NCBI RefSeq assembly: GCF_030813695.1
Contig: NZ_JAUSVA010000002.1
Span: 6,967,501-7,031,500, forward strand
From: Kitasatospora herbaricolor
Lineage (GTDB): Bacteria > Actinomycetota > Actinomycetes > Streptomycetales > Streptomycetaceae
Length of the DNA: 64,000 nucleotides
Reading direction: 5' to 3'
Part shown: positions 39,509-46,394 of the stretch, one piece after another
Numbering within the stretch: the first letter of the stretch is position 1
How the letters are laid out: the number at the start of each line of letters is the position of its first letter
Program-made: the position numbers and the translations under genes
Notes under the pieces: model-generated
What the model saw: only the letters and a program-made list of their open reading frames with translations
Told to the model about the DNA's origin: nothing
Database searches by the model: none

Positions 39509-41587
39509 GTGCGGGACTCGGATCGCGACGAAGGGGAGGCCGCCCTCCTGGCGGCACTGTTCGGCGGGGCGCCGCGCTGCTGGTACGTCCTCGACCGCGA
39601 GCTGCGGCTGGTGCAGCTCAACCGCGCCGCCCGCGTCCTGCGCTGCCTGCCCGGCGAGGAGGCCATCGGCCGGCGGCTCACCGATTTCGTCCCCGGATTC
39701 CCCGCCGCCGAGCTGACCGGACTCGCCGGCGAGGTGCTCGCCACCGGTGCCACCCTGTCGGGCCGGCTGCTGTACGGTCACCCCGCCGCCGCCCCCGACC
39801 GGGCCCAGGTGCTCTCGCTGACCCTCTACCGGCTGGAGGACGGCGTCACCGGCCGGCCGGGCGAACCGCTCGGCGTCGCCGTCGCCGTCGAGGACGTCAC
39901 CGCGCGGGAGTCCGCCGCCGAGCGACTCGCCGTCCTGCACCGGGCCAACCAGGTCATCGGCTCCACCCTCGACCTCGCCACCACCGCGCAGGAGCTCGCC
40001 GACGTCACGGTGCCGCGCTTCGCGGACGCCACCACCGTCGACGTCCTCGACGAGGCCTGGCGGGCCGGCCCCGCCCACGAGGGCCCGGTAGGCCACGACC
40101 ATCCGCTGCGCCGTGCCGCCTACCGCACCCGCCACGGCGGCGAACTCCCGGTGCGAATCGGCCGCCTCAACACCTTCCCGTTCCCGACCCCGTTCACCCA
40201 GAGCCTCGCCGACGTACGGCCGCGCCTGGTCAAGCACCTCGAGTTCGACGAGCCCTGGCTGAGGGCCGACGTGCCCACCACCGAACGGTTGCGGACCGCC
40301 GGTGTGCACTCGCTGATGGTCGTCCCCCTGGTCGTCCACGAGACCGTCCTCGGCCTGGCGGCCTACTACCGCTACGAACGGCCCGAGCCCTTCGACGAGG
40401 ACGACCTCGAACTCGCCCGGGAACTCACCGCCCGCGCCGCCCTCTCCCTGGACAAGGCCCGCAGCTACGCACGCGAACGCACCGTCGCCACGGCACTCCA
40501 GCGCTACCTGCTGCCCCAGCGGCCCCCGTCGGTCTCCGCCGTGGACGCCGCCCACCTCTACATAACGGGAGGCGCCGGCAGCGACTGGTACGACGTCATC
40601 CAGCTCTCCGGGGCCAGGGTCGCTCTGGTCGTCGGCGACCTCGCCGGACGCGGCGTCGAGGCCGCCGCCACCATGGGCCAGCTGCGCACCGCCGTCCGCA
40701 CCCTGGCCGCGCTGGACCTGCCCCCGGACGAACTGCTGGAACGCCTGGACACCACCGCCCTGCGCCTCGCCCGGGACAGTGCGGTGGCCCCCGGCGGCGT
40801 CCCCGGGGAGGAGCTGATCGCGTCCTGCCTCGTCCTCACCTACGACCCGGTCTCCCGCCGGTGCACCGCCGCCCGGGCGGGCCACCCGCAGCCCCTGGTG
40901 CTGGACCCGGCCGGGCGGGCGCTCCCGTTCGAGGTGCCCGTCGGCCCGCACCTGGGGGTCGGCGGGGCCGGCTTCGAGGCCGCCACCGTCGAACTGCCCG
41001 AGGGCAGCGTCATCGCCCTCTACACCAACGGCCTGGTCACCGACCGGGGCCGCGACAGCGACGCCTCGCTGGAACGCCTGCACCAGGTCCTCGCCCAGCC
41101 CGGCCGCAGCCTGCAGGAGCTCTGCGACTCCGCGGTCTACGCCCTGGTACCGGACCGGCCCGACGACGACGCCGTCCTGCTGCTCGCCCGCACCCACCAC
41201 CTGGCCCAGGAGAACGTCGCCGCCTGGACCTTCCCCGACGACCTCGCCGTCGTCTCCCAGGCCCGCGAGCTGGCCGAGAGCCAGCTCGTCGCCTGGGGGC
41301 TGGACGACCTGGTGTACAGCACCCAGCTCATCGTCAGCGAACTCGTCACCAACGCCATCCGCTACGGCAAGGGCGCCGTCCAGCTGCGCCTGATCCGGGA
41401 CCGCACCCTGATCTGCGAGGTGTCCGACCGGACGAACACCGCTCCGCACCTGCGGCAGGCCGGCAGTACCGACGAGGGCGGCCGGGGGCTGTTCATCGTG
41501 ATGCAGCTCAGCGCCCACTGGGGTACCCGGTATCTCCGCGAGGGCAAGACGATCTGGGCCGAGCAGCCGCTGCCGGGGGCGTCCTGA
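39509..41587 (+). CDS. PAS-GAF-PP2C (SpoIIE) phosphatase with RsbW-type kinase domain
   Basis: 692 aa from the GTG with an ideal GGGAGG 7 nt upstream; an ATG at 39455 is an alternative. Domain order: PAS (CWYVLDRELRLVQLNRAARVLRCLPGEEAIGR, ~15-130), GAF (~145-310, HSLMVVPLVVHETVLGLAAYYR), PP2C/SpoIIE phosphatase (ALQRYLLPQRPPS ... GSDWYDVIQL ... VGDLAGRGVEAAATMGQLRT), then a HATPase_c anti-sigma-type kinase (QLIVSELVTNAIRYG ... DEGGRGLFIVMQLS). Such Streptomyces proteins both phosphorylate and dephosphorylate anti-sigma-factor antagonists. No partner STAS gene is adjacent, but the glutaminase STAS tail lies about 8 kb away. Confidence 0.92.
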   Translation: MRDSDRDEGEAALLAALFGGAPRCWYVLDRELRLVQLNRAARVLRCLPGEEAIGRRLTDFVPGFPAAELTGLAGEVLATGATLSGRLLYGHPAAAPDRAQVLSLTLYRLEDGVTGRPGEPLGVAVAVEDVTARESAAERLAVLHRANQVIGSTLDLATTAQELADVTVPRFADATTVDVLDEAWRAGPAHEGPVGHDHPLRRAAYRTRHGGELPVRIGRLNTFPFPTPFTQSLADVRPRLVKHLEFDEPWLRADVPTTERLRTAGVHSLMVVPLVVHETVLGLAAYYRYERPEPFDEDDLELARELTARAALSLDKARSYARERTVATALQRYLLPQRPPSVSAVDAAHLYITGGAGSDWYDVIQLSGARVALVVGDLAGRGVEAAATMGQLRTAVRTLAALDLPPDELLERLDTTALRLARDSAVAPGGVPGEELIASCLVLTYDPVSRRCTAARAGHPQPLVLDPAGRALPFEVPVGPHLGVGGAGFEAATVELPEGSVIALYTNGLVTDRGRDSDASLERLHQVLAQPGRSLQELCDSAVYALVPDRPDDDAVLLLARTHHLAQENVAAWTFPDDLAVVSQARELAESQLVAWGLDDLVYSTQLIVSELVTNAIRYGKGAVQLRLIRDRTLICEVSDRTNTAPHLRQAGSTDEGGRGLFIVMQLSAHWGTRYLREGKTIWAEQPLPGAS

Positions 41588-41648
41588 CGGGACGGGGGCT
41601 TCCTCCGGCGTGGGTGCGGGGGCGGTGCTGTGCCCTCGAACAGGTCTC

Positions 41649-41677
41649 TTGTCACAACTGGTTTGCAGTGCAAAGCT
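41649..41677 (+). promoter_or_regulatory. Promoter with embedded palindromic operator for the membrane protein/winged-helix pair
   Basis: TTGTCA (41649-41654), 17-bp spacer, AAAGCT (41672-41677), then 6 nt to the ATG at 41684 (leaderless). The spacer contains TTTGCA-G-TGCAAA (41662-41674), a perfect palindrome placed to block polymerase. The winged-helix gene downstream is the natural candidate regulator. Confidence 0.55.
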
Positions 41678-41683
41678 GACTGT

Positions 41684-42439
41684 ATGACAGACGCATCTGT
41701 ACCGTCATCGGGCACCCCCCGCGAAGTCCTCGCCGGCCTCGGCGAGCTGACCCGCCAGGTCCGGGCCGCCCAGCGCGGCGCCTGGTTCCCCCTCCTGCTG
41801 TTCGGCGTGCTGACCCTCGGCGGGATCCTGGTCGCCCGCCTCACCACCAGCGTCCGGACCGTCACCACCTGCCCGCCGGTCCCGGGCTCGTCGGACGTCC
41901 CCACGAGCTGCACCCTCGTCACGCAGGGGTCCCCGCTCTACTGGACCCTCGGCCTCGGCCTGGCCTACACGGCGATCGCGGTCTTCTACGTCCGCCGCTC
42001 GCGCAGTCGCGGGGTCGGCACCCCGGTCCGGCCGTACATCCTCGTCGGGGCGGCCCTGGCGGGCCTGGCTGCGGCCACCGCGTTCTGGAGCCTCCGGCAG
42101 GGATTCCCGCAGCCCGGCGACCCGCTCGACTTCTGGGGCCTGCGGCTCGATCCCGCCTCGGGGACGACGGCCTTCCTCGAACGGTTCACCGGGAACGCCG
42201 CGGCCATCGGGCTGCCGCTGCTGGTGCTGTCCTGGGTGGAACGCAGCCGCGCGCTGCTTCTGCTCACCGCGGTGTACCTGGCCGTCGAACTGGTACCGCT
42301 CAGCACCGGCTGGGCCGGGAGCCTCGCGGCATCGCCCTGGTCCGCCCTGCCCCGGCTGGGCGTCCCCGGCCTGCTCCTGCTGCTCGGTGCCCTCGGCTTC
42401 CGCCTGGCCGAGCCGTCCCGTCAGCGCAGGACGTCATGA
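41684..42439 (+). CDS. Hypothetical six-helix membrane protein
   Basis: 251 aa. A soluble N-terminal segment (DASVPSSGTPREVLAGLGELTRQVRAAQRGAW) precedes the first helix (FPLLLFGVLTLGGILVARL). An extracytoplasmic loop with two cysteines (TCPPVPGSSDVPTSC) may hold a disulfide. About five more helices follow, ending LLLLGALGFRLAEPS. I do not recognise a function. The stop overlaps the ATG of a small winged-helix regulator (ATGA), a pairing known in Streptomyces for membrane protein/one-component regulator units. Confidence 0.8.
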   Translation: MTDASVPSSGTPREVLAGLGELTRQVRAAQRGAWFPLLLFGVLTLGGILVARLTTSVRTVTTCPPVPGSSDVPTSCTLVTQGSPLYWTLGLGLAYTAIAVFYVRRSRSRGVGTPVRPYILVGAALAGLAAATAFWSLRQGFPQPGDPLDFWGLRLDPASGTTAFLERFTGNAAAIGLPLLVLSWVERSRALLLLTAVYLAVELVPLSTGWAGSLAASPWSALPRLGVPGLLLLLGALGFRLAEPSRQRRTS

Positions 42440-42774
42440 CCGCCGAACCTGGTCAGCACCCGGTCAACGGCCTGGACGACGTGGTCCATCAGCGCGTCCG
42501 CCTGGGCATCCTCACCGTCGCCCACCAGGCCCGACGGGTCGAGTTCGGATTCCTGCGGACGGCGCTCGGCCTCACCGCCGGAAACCTCAGCCAGCACCTG
42601 GCCGTCCTGGAGAAGGCCGGACTGATCGAGGTGGAGAAGGGCTACGAGGGCAAGCGCGCCCGCACCTGGCTCTCCCTCACCCCGGCCGGCGACCGTGCGC
42701 TCCAGGACGAGGTCACCCAGCTCAAGCGACTCATCCACCAGATCGAGCACGGCAGTTCAGCCCCGGGTTCGTAG
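42436..42774 (+). CDS. Small winged-helix transcriptional regulator (MarR/ArsR-like)
   Basis: 112 aa consisting almost entirely of one winged-helix domain: VRLGILTVAHQARRVEFGFLRTALGLTAGNLSQHLAVLEKAGLIEVEKGYEGKRARTWLSLTPAGDRALQDEVTQL. It has no separate ligand domain. It is translationally coupled (ATGA) to the membrane protein before it, and the palindrome in that gene's promoter is a likely binding site, making this a self-contained autoregulated pair. Confidence 0.9.
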   Translation: MTAEPGQHPVNGLDDVVHQRVRLGILTVAHQARRVEFGFLRTALGLTAGNLSQHLAVLEKAGLIEVEKGYEGKRARTWLSLTPAGDRALQDEVTQLKRLIHQIEHGSSAPGS

Positions 42775-42800
42775 TCGGGGTAGGGGTGAGGCGGGCCCTG

Positions 42801-42854
42801 TCGGTCGGGTCGGTCGGGTCGGTCGGGTCCGTCGGGTCCGTCGGGTCGGTCGGG
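42801..42854. repeat. Six tandem 9-bp units
   Basis: TCGGTCGGG x3, TCCGTCGGG x2, TCGGTCGGG x1, starting 26 nt after the regulator stop. The rest of the 354-bp gap to the cupredoxin gene is G-rich low-complexity sequence with no gene that I can support. Confidence 0.8.
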
Positions 42855-43128
42855 TCGGCTCGCGGCTCGATGGGCCTGCGCAGCAGGGCGGGGCCGGAAG
42901 GTCGGGAGACGGGGCGAGGGGAGGGGTAGGGGGCAGCGGGGCAGAGGGGCAGGGGGATCGGATGGGGCGGTGGTGGGGCTGGGGCCGACCGGGCGAACGG
43001 CGGCCGCCCGTTCGGGTGACGGGGAGGCCCGACGGGTGGGTGGACCCGCTCCCGGCCGCCGGCCTGCGGGAGTCTGGCCACCGGCGGCCCGCCTCCCGGC
43101 GGGCGCGGACCCGAAAGGCCGGAGCACC

Positions 43129-43626
43129 ATGCTGCCCACCAACCCCCGCCGGTGGCGGACCGCCCTCACGGCCGTCACCGTCCTCGCCCTGCTGGGCCTG
43201 ACCGGCTGCTCCTCCAGCAAGCCGAGCACCCCGAGCACCCCGGCGCCCGCCACCGCGGACACCACACCCACCACCGCCGGCACACCCTCGCCGTCCGCCG
43301 GCTCCGCAAGCCCCTCGGCGTCCGGCTCCGCGTCCGGCTCGGCGTCCGCCTCGCCCGGCGGGAACCCGGCGACCGCCGTCACCGTCACCATCAAGGACTT
43401 CGCGTTCAACCCGGTCGGGGTGACGGTGGCCCCCGGCGCGACCGTGACCGTGATCAACCAGGACAGCACCGCGCACACCGTCACCTCCGTCACCGACGGC
43501 CTCTTCGACACCGGCGACATCGCCGGCGGTGGGACCACCACGTTCACCGCCCCGACCACGCCCGGCGAGTACCGGTACATCTGCAGCATCCACACGTACA
43601 TGCACGGCACCCTGACGGTGCAGTAG
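43129..43626 (+). CDS. Cupredoxin-like (plastocyanin/amicyanin type) lipoprotein
   Basis: 165 aa. Signal peptide with lipobox LTGC at about residue 25, then a Ser/Thr/Pro/Ala linker (~30-80), then a ~85-aa cupredoxin domain: VTIKDFAFNPVGVTVAPGATVTVINQDSTAHTVTS with one histidine ligand and C-terminal YRYICSIHTYMHGTLTV supplying the Cys, His and Met expected at a type 1 copper site. It is probably an extracellular copper-binding electron carrier or copper-handling protein. Flanked on both sides by tandem repeats. Confidence 0.9.
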   Translation: MLPTNPRRWRTALTAVTVLALLGLTGCSSSKPSTPSTPAPATADTTPTTAGTPSPSAGSASPSASGSASGSASASPGGNPATAVTVTIKDFAFNPVGVTVAPGATVTVINQDSTAHTVTSVTDGLFDTGDIAGGGTTTFTAPTTPGEYRYICSIHTYMHGTLTVQ

Positions 43627-43647
43627 CGGCAGCGTTCGAGGCCGTCC

Positions 43648-43850
43648 GGCGGGATCCGGGAGGCCCGGCGGGATCCCGGAGGCCCGGTGCGGAACGGCCC
43701 GGTGGGGAAGGGTCCGGTCGGGAACGGTCCGGTCGGGAACGGTCCGGCCCGGTGGGGAAGGGCCCGGTCGGGAACGGTCCGGTCGGGAACGGTCCGGCCC
43801 GGTGGGGAAGGGTCCGGTCGGGAACGGTCCGGCCCGGTGGGGAGCGGCCC
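43648..43850. repeat. Higher-order tandem repeat (15-bp units in 50-bp blocks)
   Basis: First a 19-bp direct repeat (43648-43666, 43667-43685). Then 15-bp units of two kinds, GGTGGGGAAGGGTCC (A) and GGTCGGGAACGGTCC (B), arranged A-B-B plus GGCCC. This gives 50-bp blocks at 43701-43750 and 43751-43800 and a partial third to 43850. Together with 43851-44005 this is the 391-bp gap between the cupredoxin and zinc-ribbon genes. I see no gene or promoter before 44006. Confidence 0.85.
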
Positions 43851-44005
43851 GGCGGGCCGGCCCATGGACGCGGGCACCCTGCCCCGCCCCGTCACGGACC
43901 CGGCGCGGCCCGGTCGTCGCGGCCCGGGGCGTTGCGGTTCAGGTCGTTGCGGCCCGGGAAGTCGCAGCCCGCGGCGGAGCGTCCCGGGGGCGTCCTGCCT
44001 CGACG

Positions 44006-44017
44006 TACGGTGTCGAC
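44006..44017 (+). promoter_or_regulatory. Candidate leaderless -10 of the small zinc-ribbon gene
   Basis: TACGGT (44006-44011) ends 6 nt before the ATG at 44018; no ribosome site. Confidence 0.4.
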
Positions 44018-44185
44018 ATGAGCGAAGAGGACGAGCCGGCGGCCGCTCGGACCGCCGGGCCGGAGCCGGAGGGCGGCGAGGCCGCCTGCTGGCTGAACCG
44101 GGTCTGCCCGGAGTGCGACGCGGTGCTGGACACGGCGCCGCCGGCGGTCTGCCATCGGTGCGGGGCCGAGGTCCGGGCCGGGTGA
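44018..44185 (+). CDS. Small zinc-ribbon-like protein
   Basis: 55 aa. An acidic N-terminal half (MSEEDEPAAARTAGPEPEGGEAACW) is followed by two CxxC knuckles, CPECD at about residue 30 and CHRCG at about 45. This is the spacing of a compact zinc ribbon. No partner is obvious. It is supported by the leaderless -10 and the intact CxxC pair, but it is short and could be a chance frame. Confidence 0.5.
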   Translation: MSEEDEPAAARTAGPEPEGGEAACWLNRVCPECDAVLDTAPPAVCHRCGAEVRAG

Positions 44186-44281
44186 CCGGGGGCGGGGTCG
44201 ACGGGGGGCGGGGTGGCCGGGGGAGAGGTGGCCGGGGGAGGGGTGAGGGCCCCCGGGTGCGGCGCAAAGCGGCAGGACGGG

Positions 44282-44302
44282 TAGATTTGTCCACCAATGG
44301 AC
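44282..44302 (+). promoter_or_regulatory. Possible promoter and palindrome upstream of the HPP gene
   Basis: TAGATT (44282-44287) followed at once by GTCCA-CCAA-TGGAC (44289-44302), an inverted repeat at the expected start point. The leader to the HPP ATG at 44456 would be about 160 nt. Confidence 0.35.
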
Positions 44303-44455
44303 TGCGCCGTCCGGGATCCGGAGCCGAGCGTATGGCCCCGCCGCGTCGATCACGCGGGCCCGCCGCGTGGAGCTGTCGCGGTGGTGCCGGGCCGTTCCCG
44401 ACCCCCGTCCAACCCCGGGCCAGTGACGTCCGGAGCATTCCGGAGTACCGCGCAC

Positions 44456-44986
44456 ATGAGCACCGACCAGGCCACCCGATCCCGCCCTGCCCTGCGGCCG
44501 CCGGTCAGCAGGGCACCCGCCTCGCCGAGCCTGGGCACCATGCTGCACGCGACCACCTCGTCGATATCGGTGCTGCTGCTGATCGTCGCCGCTGGGGCGC
44601 TGCTGCACCAGCCGATGCTGATCCCGCCGCTGGCGGCCAGTGCCGCCCTGGTGCACAGCACCCCGGCCCTGCCGCTGGCGCAGCCGCGCAGCCTGGTCGG
44701 CGGTCACCTGCTGGCGGCGCTCACCGGGTTCGCCGTGCTGGCCGTGCTCGGCAGCGCGACCTGGGCCGCGGCCCTGGCCGGCGGCCTGGCGCTGGCCGTG
44801 ATGATGCTGAGCCGGACGCAGCACACGCCGGCGGTCGCGACCGCCGTGATCGTGGTGCTCCAGGCGCCGAGGCCGGCCCGCTTCCTGCCGCTGCTGCTGG
44901 CCGCGACCGTCCTGATCGTGCTGGCGGCGATGGCCGCCACCCGTGCCAAGCGCGGCGTCCCGGCCTATCCGTCCTACTGGTGGTGA
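44456..44986 (+). CDS. HPP-family membrane protein
   Basis: 176 aa from the ATG with GGAG 10 nt upstream. Four hydrophobic spans (SISVLLLIVAAGALLHQPMLIPPLAASAALVH; LVGGHLLAALTGFAVLAVLG; WAAALAGGLALAVMMLS; FLPLLLAATVLIVLAAMAA) with the HPP-type HTPAVATAVIVVLQ motif. HPP proteins are implicated in nitrite transport in plastids and cyanobacteria; the bacterial role is unclear. A strong intrinsic terminator follows 26 nt after the stop. Confidence 0.8.
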   Translation: MSTDQATRSRPALRPPVSRAPASPSLGTMLHATTSSISVLLLIVAAGALLHQPMLIPPLAASAALVHSTPALPLAQPRSLVGGHLLAALTGFAVLAVLGSATWAAALAGGLALAVMMLSRTQHTPAVATAVIVVLQAPRPARFLPLLLAATVLIVLAAMAATRAKRGVPAYPSYWW

Positions 44987-45012
44987 GGGCAGCGCTGCCG
45001 TTCGCCTTCGGA

Positions 45013-45035
45013 AGCGCCCTGCGGGGCGCTTTTTT
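45013..45035 (+). terminator. Intrinsic terminator after the HPP gene
   Basis: AGCGCCC (45013-45019), TGCG loop, GGGCGCT (45024-45030), followed by a run of T to 45035. A textbook hairpin plus T-tract. Confidence 0.85.
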
Positions 45036-45127
45036 CGTGCCCGCGTCCGCGTCCGGGGCCGGGCCCGCGTCCGTCCGGGCCCGTGCACAGTGCCCAGACC
45101 TCGTGCCCCGTGGGCATGAGCGATCGC

Positions 45128-45333
45128 GTTCGTGACGGCCGCGTACGTAGCGATCGTGTTCGTGGCGTCAGCGGGGCCGCAAATGTGTTCGTGGCATTGG
45201 CGTTGGCGTTCATGCCGAACAGGTTCGTGACGATCGTGACTGTGGCGATCACGTTCGTAGCGATCGCATTCGTCCCGTACCTGTTCGTCCCGTACCTGTT
45301 CGTCCCGTACTTGTTCGTGACGAACATGTTCGT
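45128..45333. repeat. 15-bp-phased array of GTTCGT half-sites upstream of tetR
   Basis: GTTCGT or one-mismatch copies start at 45128, 45143 (GTACGT), 45158, 45187 (1 nt off phase), 45208 (GTTCAT), 45223, 45253, 45268 (ATTCGT), 45283, 45298, 45313 and 45328. All but the fourth are 15 bp or a multiple apart from 45208 onward. The last member is the right half of the palindromic operator at 45320-45333. This fills most of the 402-bp gap between the HPP and TetR genes and is clearly less GC-rich than its surroundings. Confidence 0.75.
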
Positions 45334-45339
45334 TAGAGT
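45311..45339 (+). promoter_or_regulatory. tetR promoter P1 with operator O1 in the spacer
   Basis: TTGTTC (45311-45316), 17-bp spacer, TAGAGT (45334-45339). ACGAACATGTTCGT (45320-45333), a perfect 14-bp palindrome, occupies the spacer up to the -10. Confidence 0.65.
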
Positions 45340-45352
45340 TGAGGCATGGCAA

Positions 45353-45381
45353 CTGACCTCGAACGAACATGTTCGTTATCT
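45353..45381 (+). promoter_or_regulatory. tetR promoter P2 with operator O2 in the spacer
   Basis: CTGACC (45353-45358), 17-bp spacer, TTATCT (45376-45381), then 7 nt to the tetR ATG (leaderless). AACGAACATGTTCGTT (45362-45377), a perfect 16-bp palindrome, sits in the spacer at the same relative position as O1 in P1, 43 bp centre to centre. Confidence 0.65.
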
Positions 45382-45388
45382 TGGGGGG

Positions 45389-46114
45389 ATGACAGCACAC
45401 TCCGGTACTCCCCACAGTCGTCGGGAGCGCCCCGCGAAGCCCGCCCTCACCCGGGACGGCATCGTGGCGGCCGCCGTCGGGATCATGCGCGAAGAGGGCC
45501 TGCAGAAGGTCACCATGCGTCGCCTGGCGCAGGAGCTCGACACCGGGCCGGCCTCGCTGTACGTCTACGTCCGCAACACCGCGGAGCTGCACGCGGCGAT
45601 CCTGGACGAGCTGCTCGGGACGGTCCCGCCGCCCGCCGCGGACGGGACCTGGCGCGAGCGGCTGGAGCAGCTGCTCGGCTCCTACACCGACATGCTCTTC
45701 GCCCATCCGAGCCTGGCCCAGTCCGCTCTGGTGGCGCGTCCCAGCGGTCCGCACTACCTCGACCTGATCGAGCGTGTGCTGGCCCTGCTGGCCGAGGGTG
45801 GGGTCCCGGCCGGGCAGGCGGCCTGGGGCGTGGACGTGCTGCTGCAGCACGCCACCGCCACCGCCGCGGAGCACTCCACCCGGGTCGGCTCCCCCGATGC
45901 TCAGGAGGAGATGGACACCCTGGCCAGGGTGCTGCGGGAGGCCTTCGCGGGGACGCACCCGCACATCGCCGCGCTCGGCCTCGGCCTGCTCGCGGGTCCG
46001 CCCTCGGCACGCCGTTCCTGGGGCTTCCAGATGCTGATCAACGGCATCGTGCACACCCCCGTGCCGGCGGCCGTCGAGTCCGCCGCCGCGCCGGGCGGTG
46101 ACGACCGCGGCTGA
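45389..46114 (+). CDS. TetR-family repressor (tetracycline-repressor-like C terminus)
   Basis: 241 aa. N-terminal HTH: LTRDGIVAAAVGIMREEGLQKVTMRRLAQELDTGPASLYVYVRNTAELHAAILDELL, close to the TetR-class recognition helix (PASLYVYVRN). The C-terminal domain (WRERLEQLLGSYTDMLFAHPSLAQSALV ... AGQAAWGVDVLLQHATATAAEHSTR) resembles the TetR_C group. The ATG at 45389 directly follows GGGGGG, so either leaderless use from P2 or a longer mRNA from P1 is possible. Two identical-core palindromes just upstream suggest autorepression; the TetX-like monooxygenase 280 bp downstream is the likely co-regulated gene. Confidence 0.92.
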   Translation: MTAHSGTPHSRRERPAKPALTRDGIVAAAVGIMREEGLQKVTMRRLAQELDTGPASLYVYVRNTAELHAAILDELLGTVPPPAADGTWRERLEQLLGSYTDMLFAHPSLAQSALVARPSGPHYLDLIERVLALLAEGGVPAGQAAWGVDVLLQHATATAAEHSTRVGSPDAQEEMDTLARVLREAFAGTHPHIAALGLGLLAGPPSARRSWGFQMLINGIVHTPVPAAVESAAAPGGDDRG

Positions 46115-46394
46115 GTGCCGGCGGTAGTCCCGCCTCCAGCGGTCCGCCTCTCTCGGCGGGCCACCGCGGGGCCGGTTCCGATGCCGGCCCCCTGTCCCGC
46201 CGTGCCCTGAGGGCCCGGCCTCCGCAGTCCGTACCTGTGATCCACACCCGTAGGGCCGGTGCCGCCGCCGGGCCCCTACCCCGTCGCGTCCAGGCGCGTC
46301 GTGTCGTACTCCGAGCGCCCGGAGCGCCCCGAACGCCCGAACGCCCGAACGCCCGGGTCCTTGAGGACCCCCGCCGAGCCAAGGAGACAGCATC

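Noticed and set aside
42801..43850. Tandem repeats as a possible CRISPR array
   Set aside because: Units are too short, contiguous and without unique spacers; no cas genes nearby.
44297..44455. N-terminal extension of the HPP protein from ATG 44297
   Set aside because: The ATG lies in a palindrome near a -10 and the extension is unlike the family; the ATG at 44456 has a ribosome site.
43687..45135. Possible repeat protein with RNGPVGKGPVGNGPV units
   Set aside because: The frame is produced by the 15/50-bp DNA repeat, runs over the zinc-ribbon and HPP genes in another frame, and has no ribosome site.
44974..45327. Minus-strand small protein with pentapeptide-like TNRYG repeats
   Set aside because: The repeats come from the 15-bp half-site array; the ATG lies inside operator O1 and there is no ribosome site.
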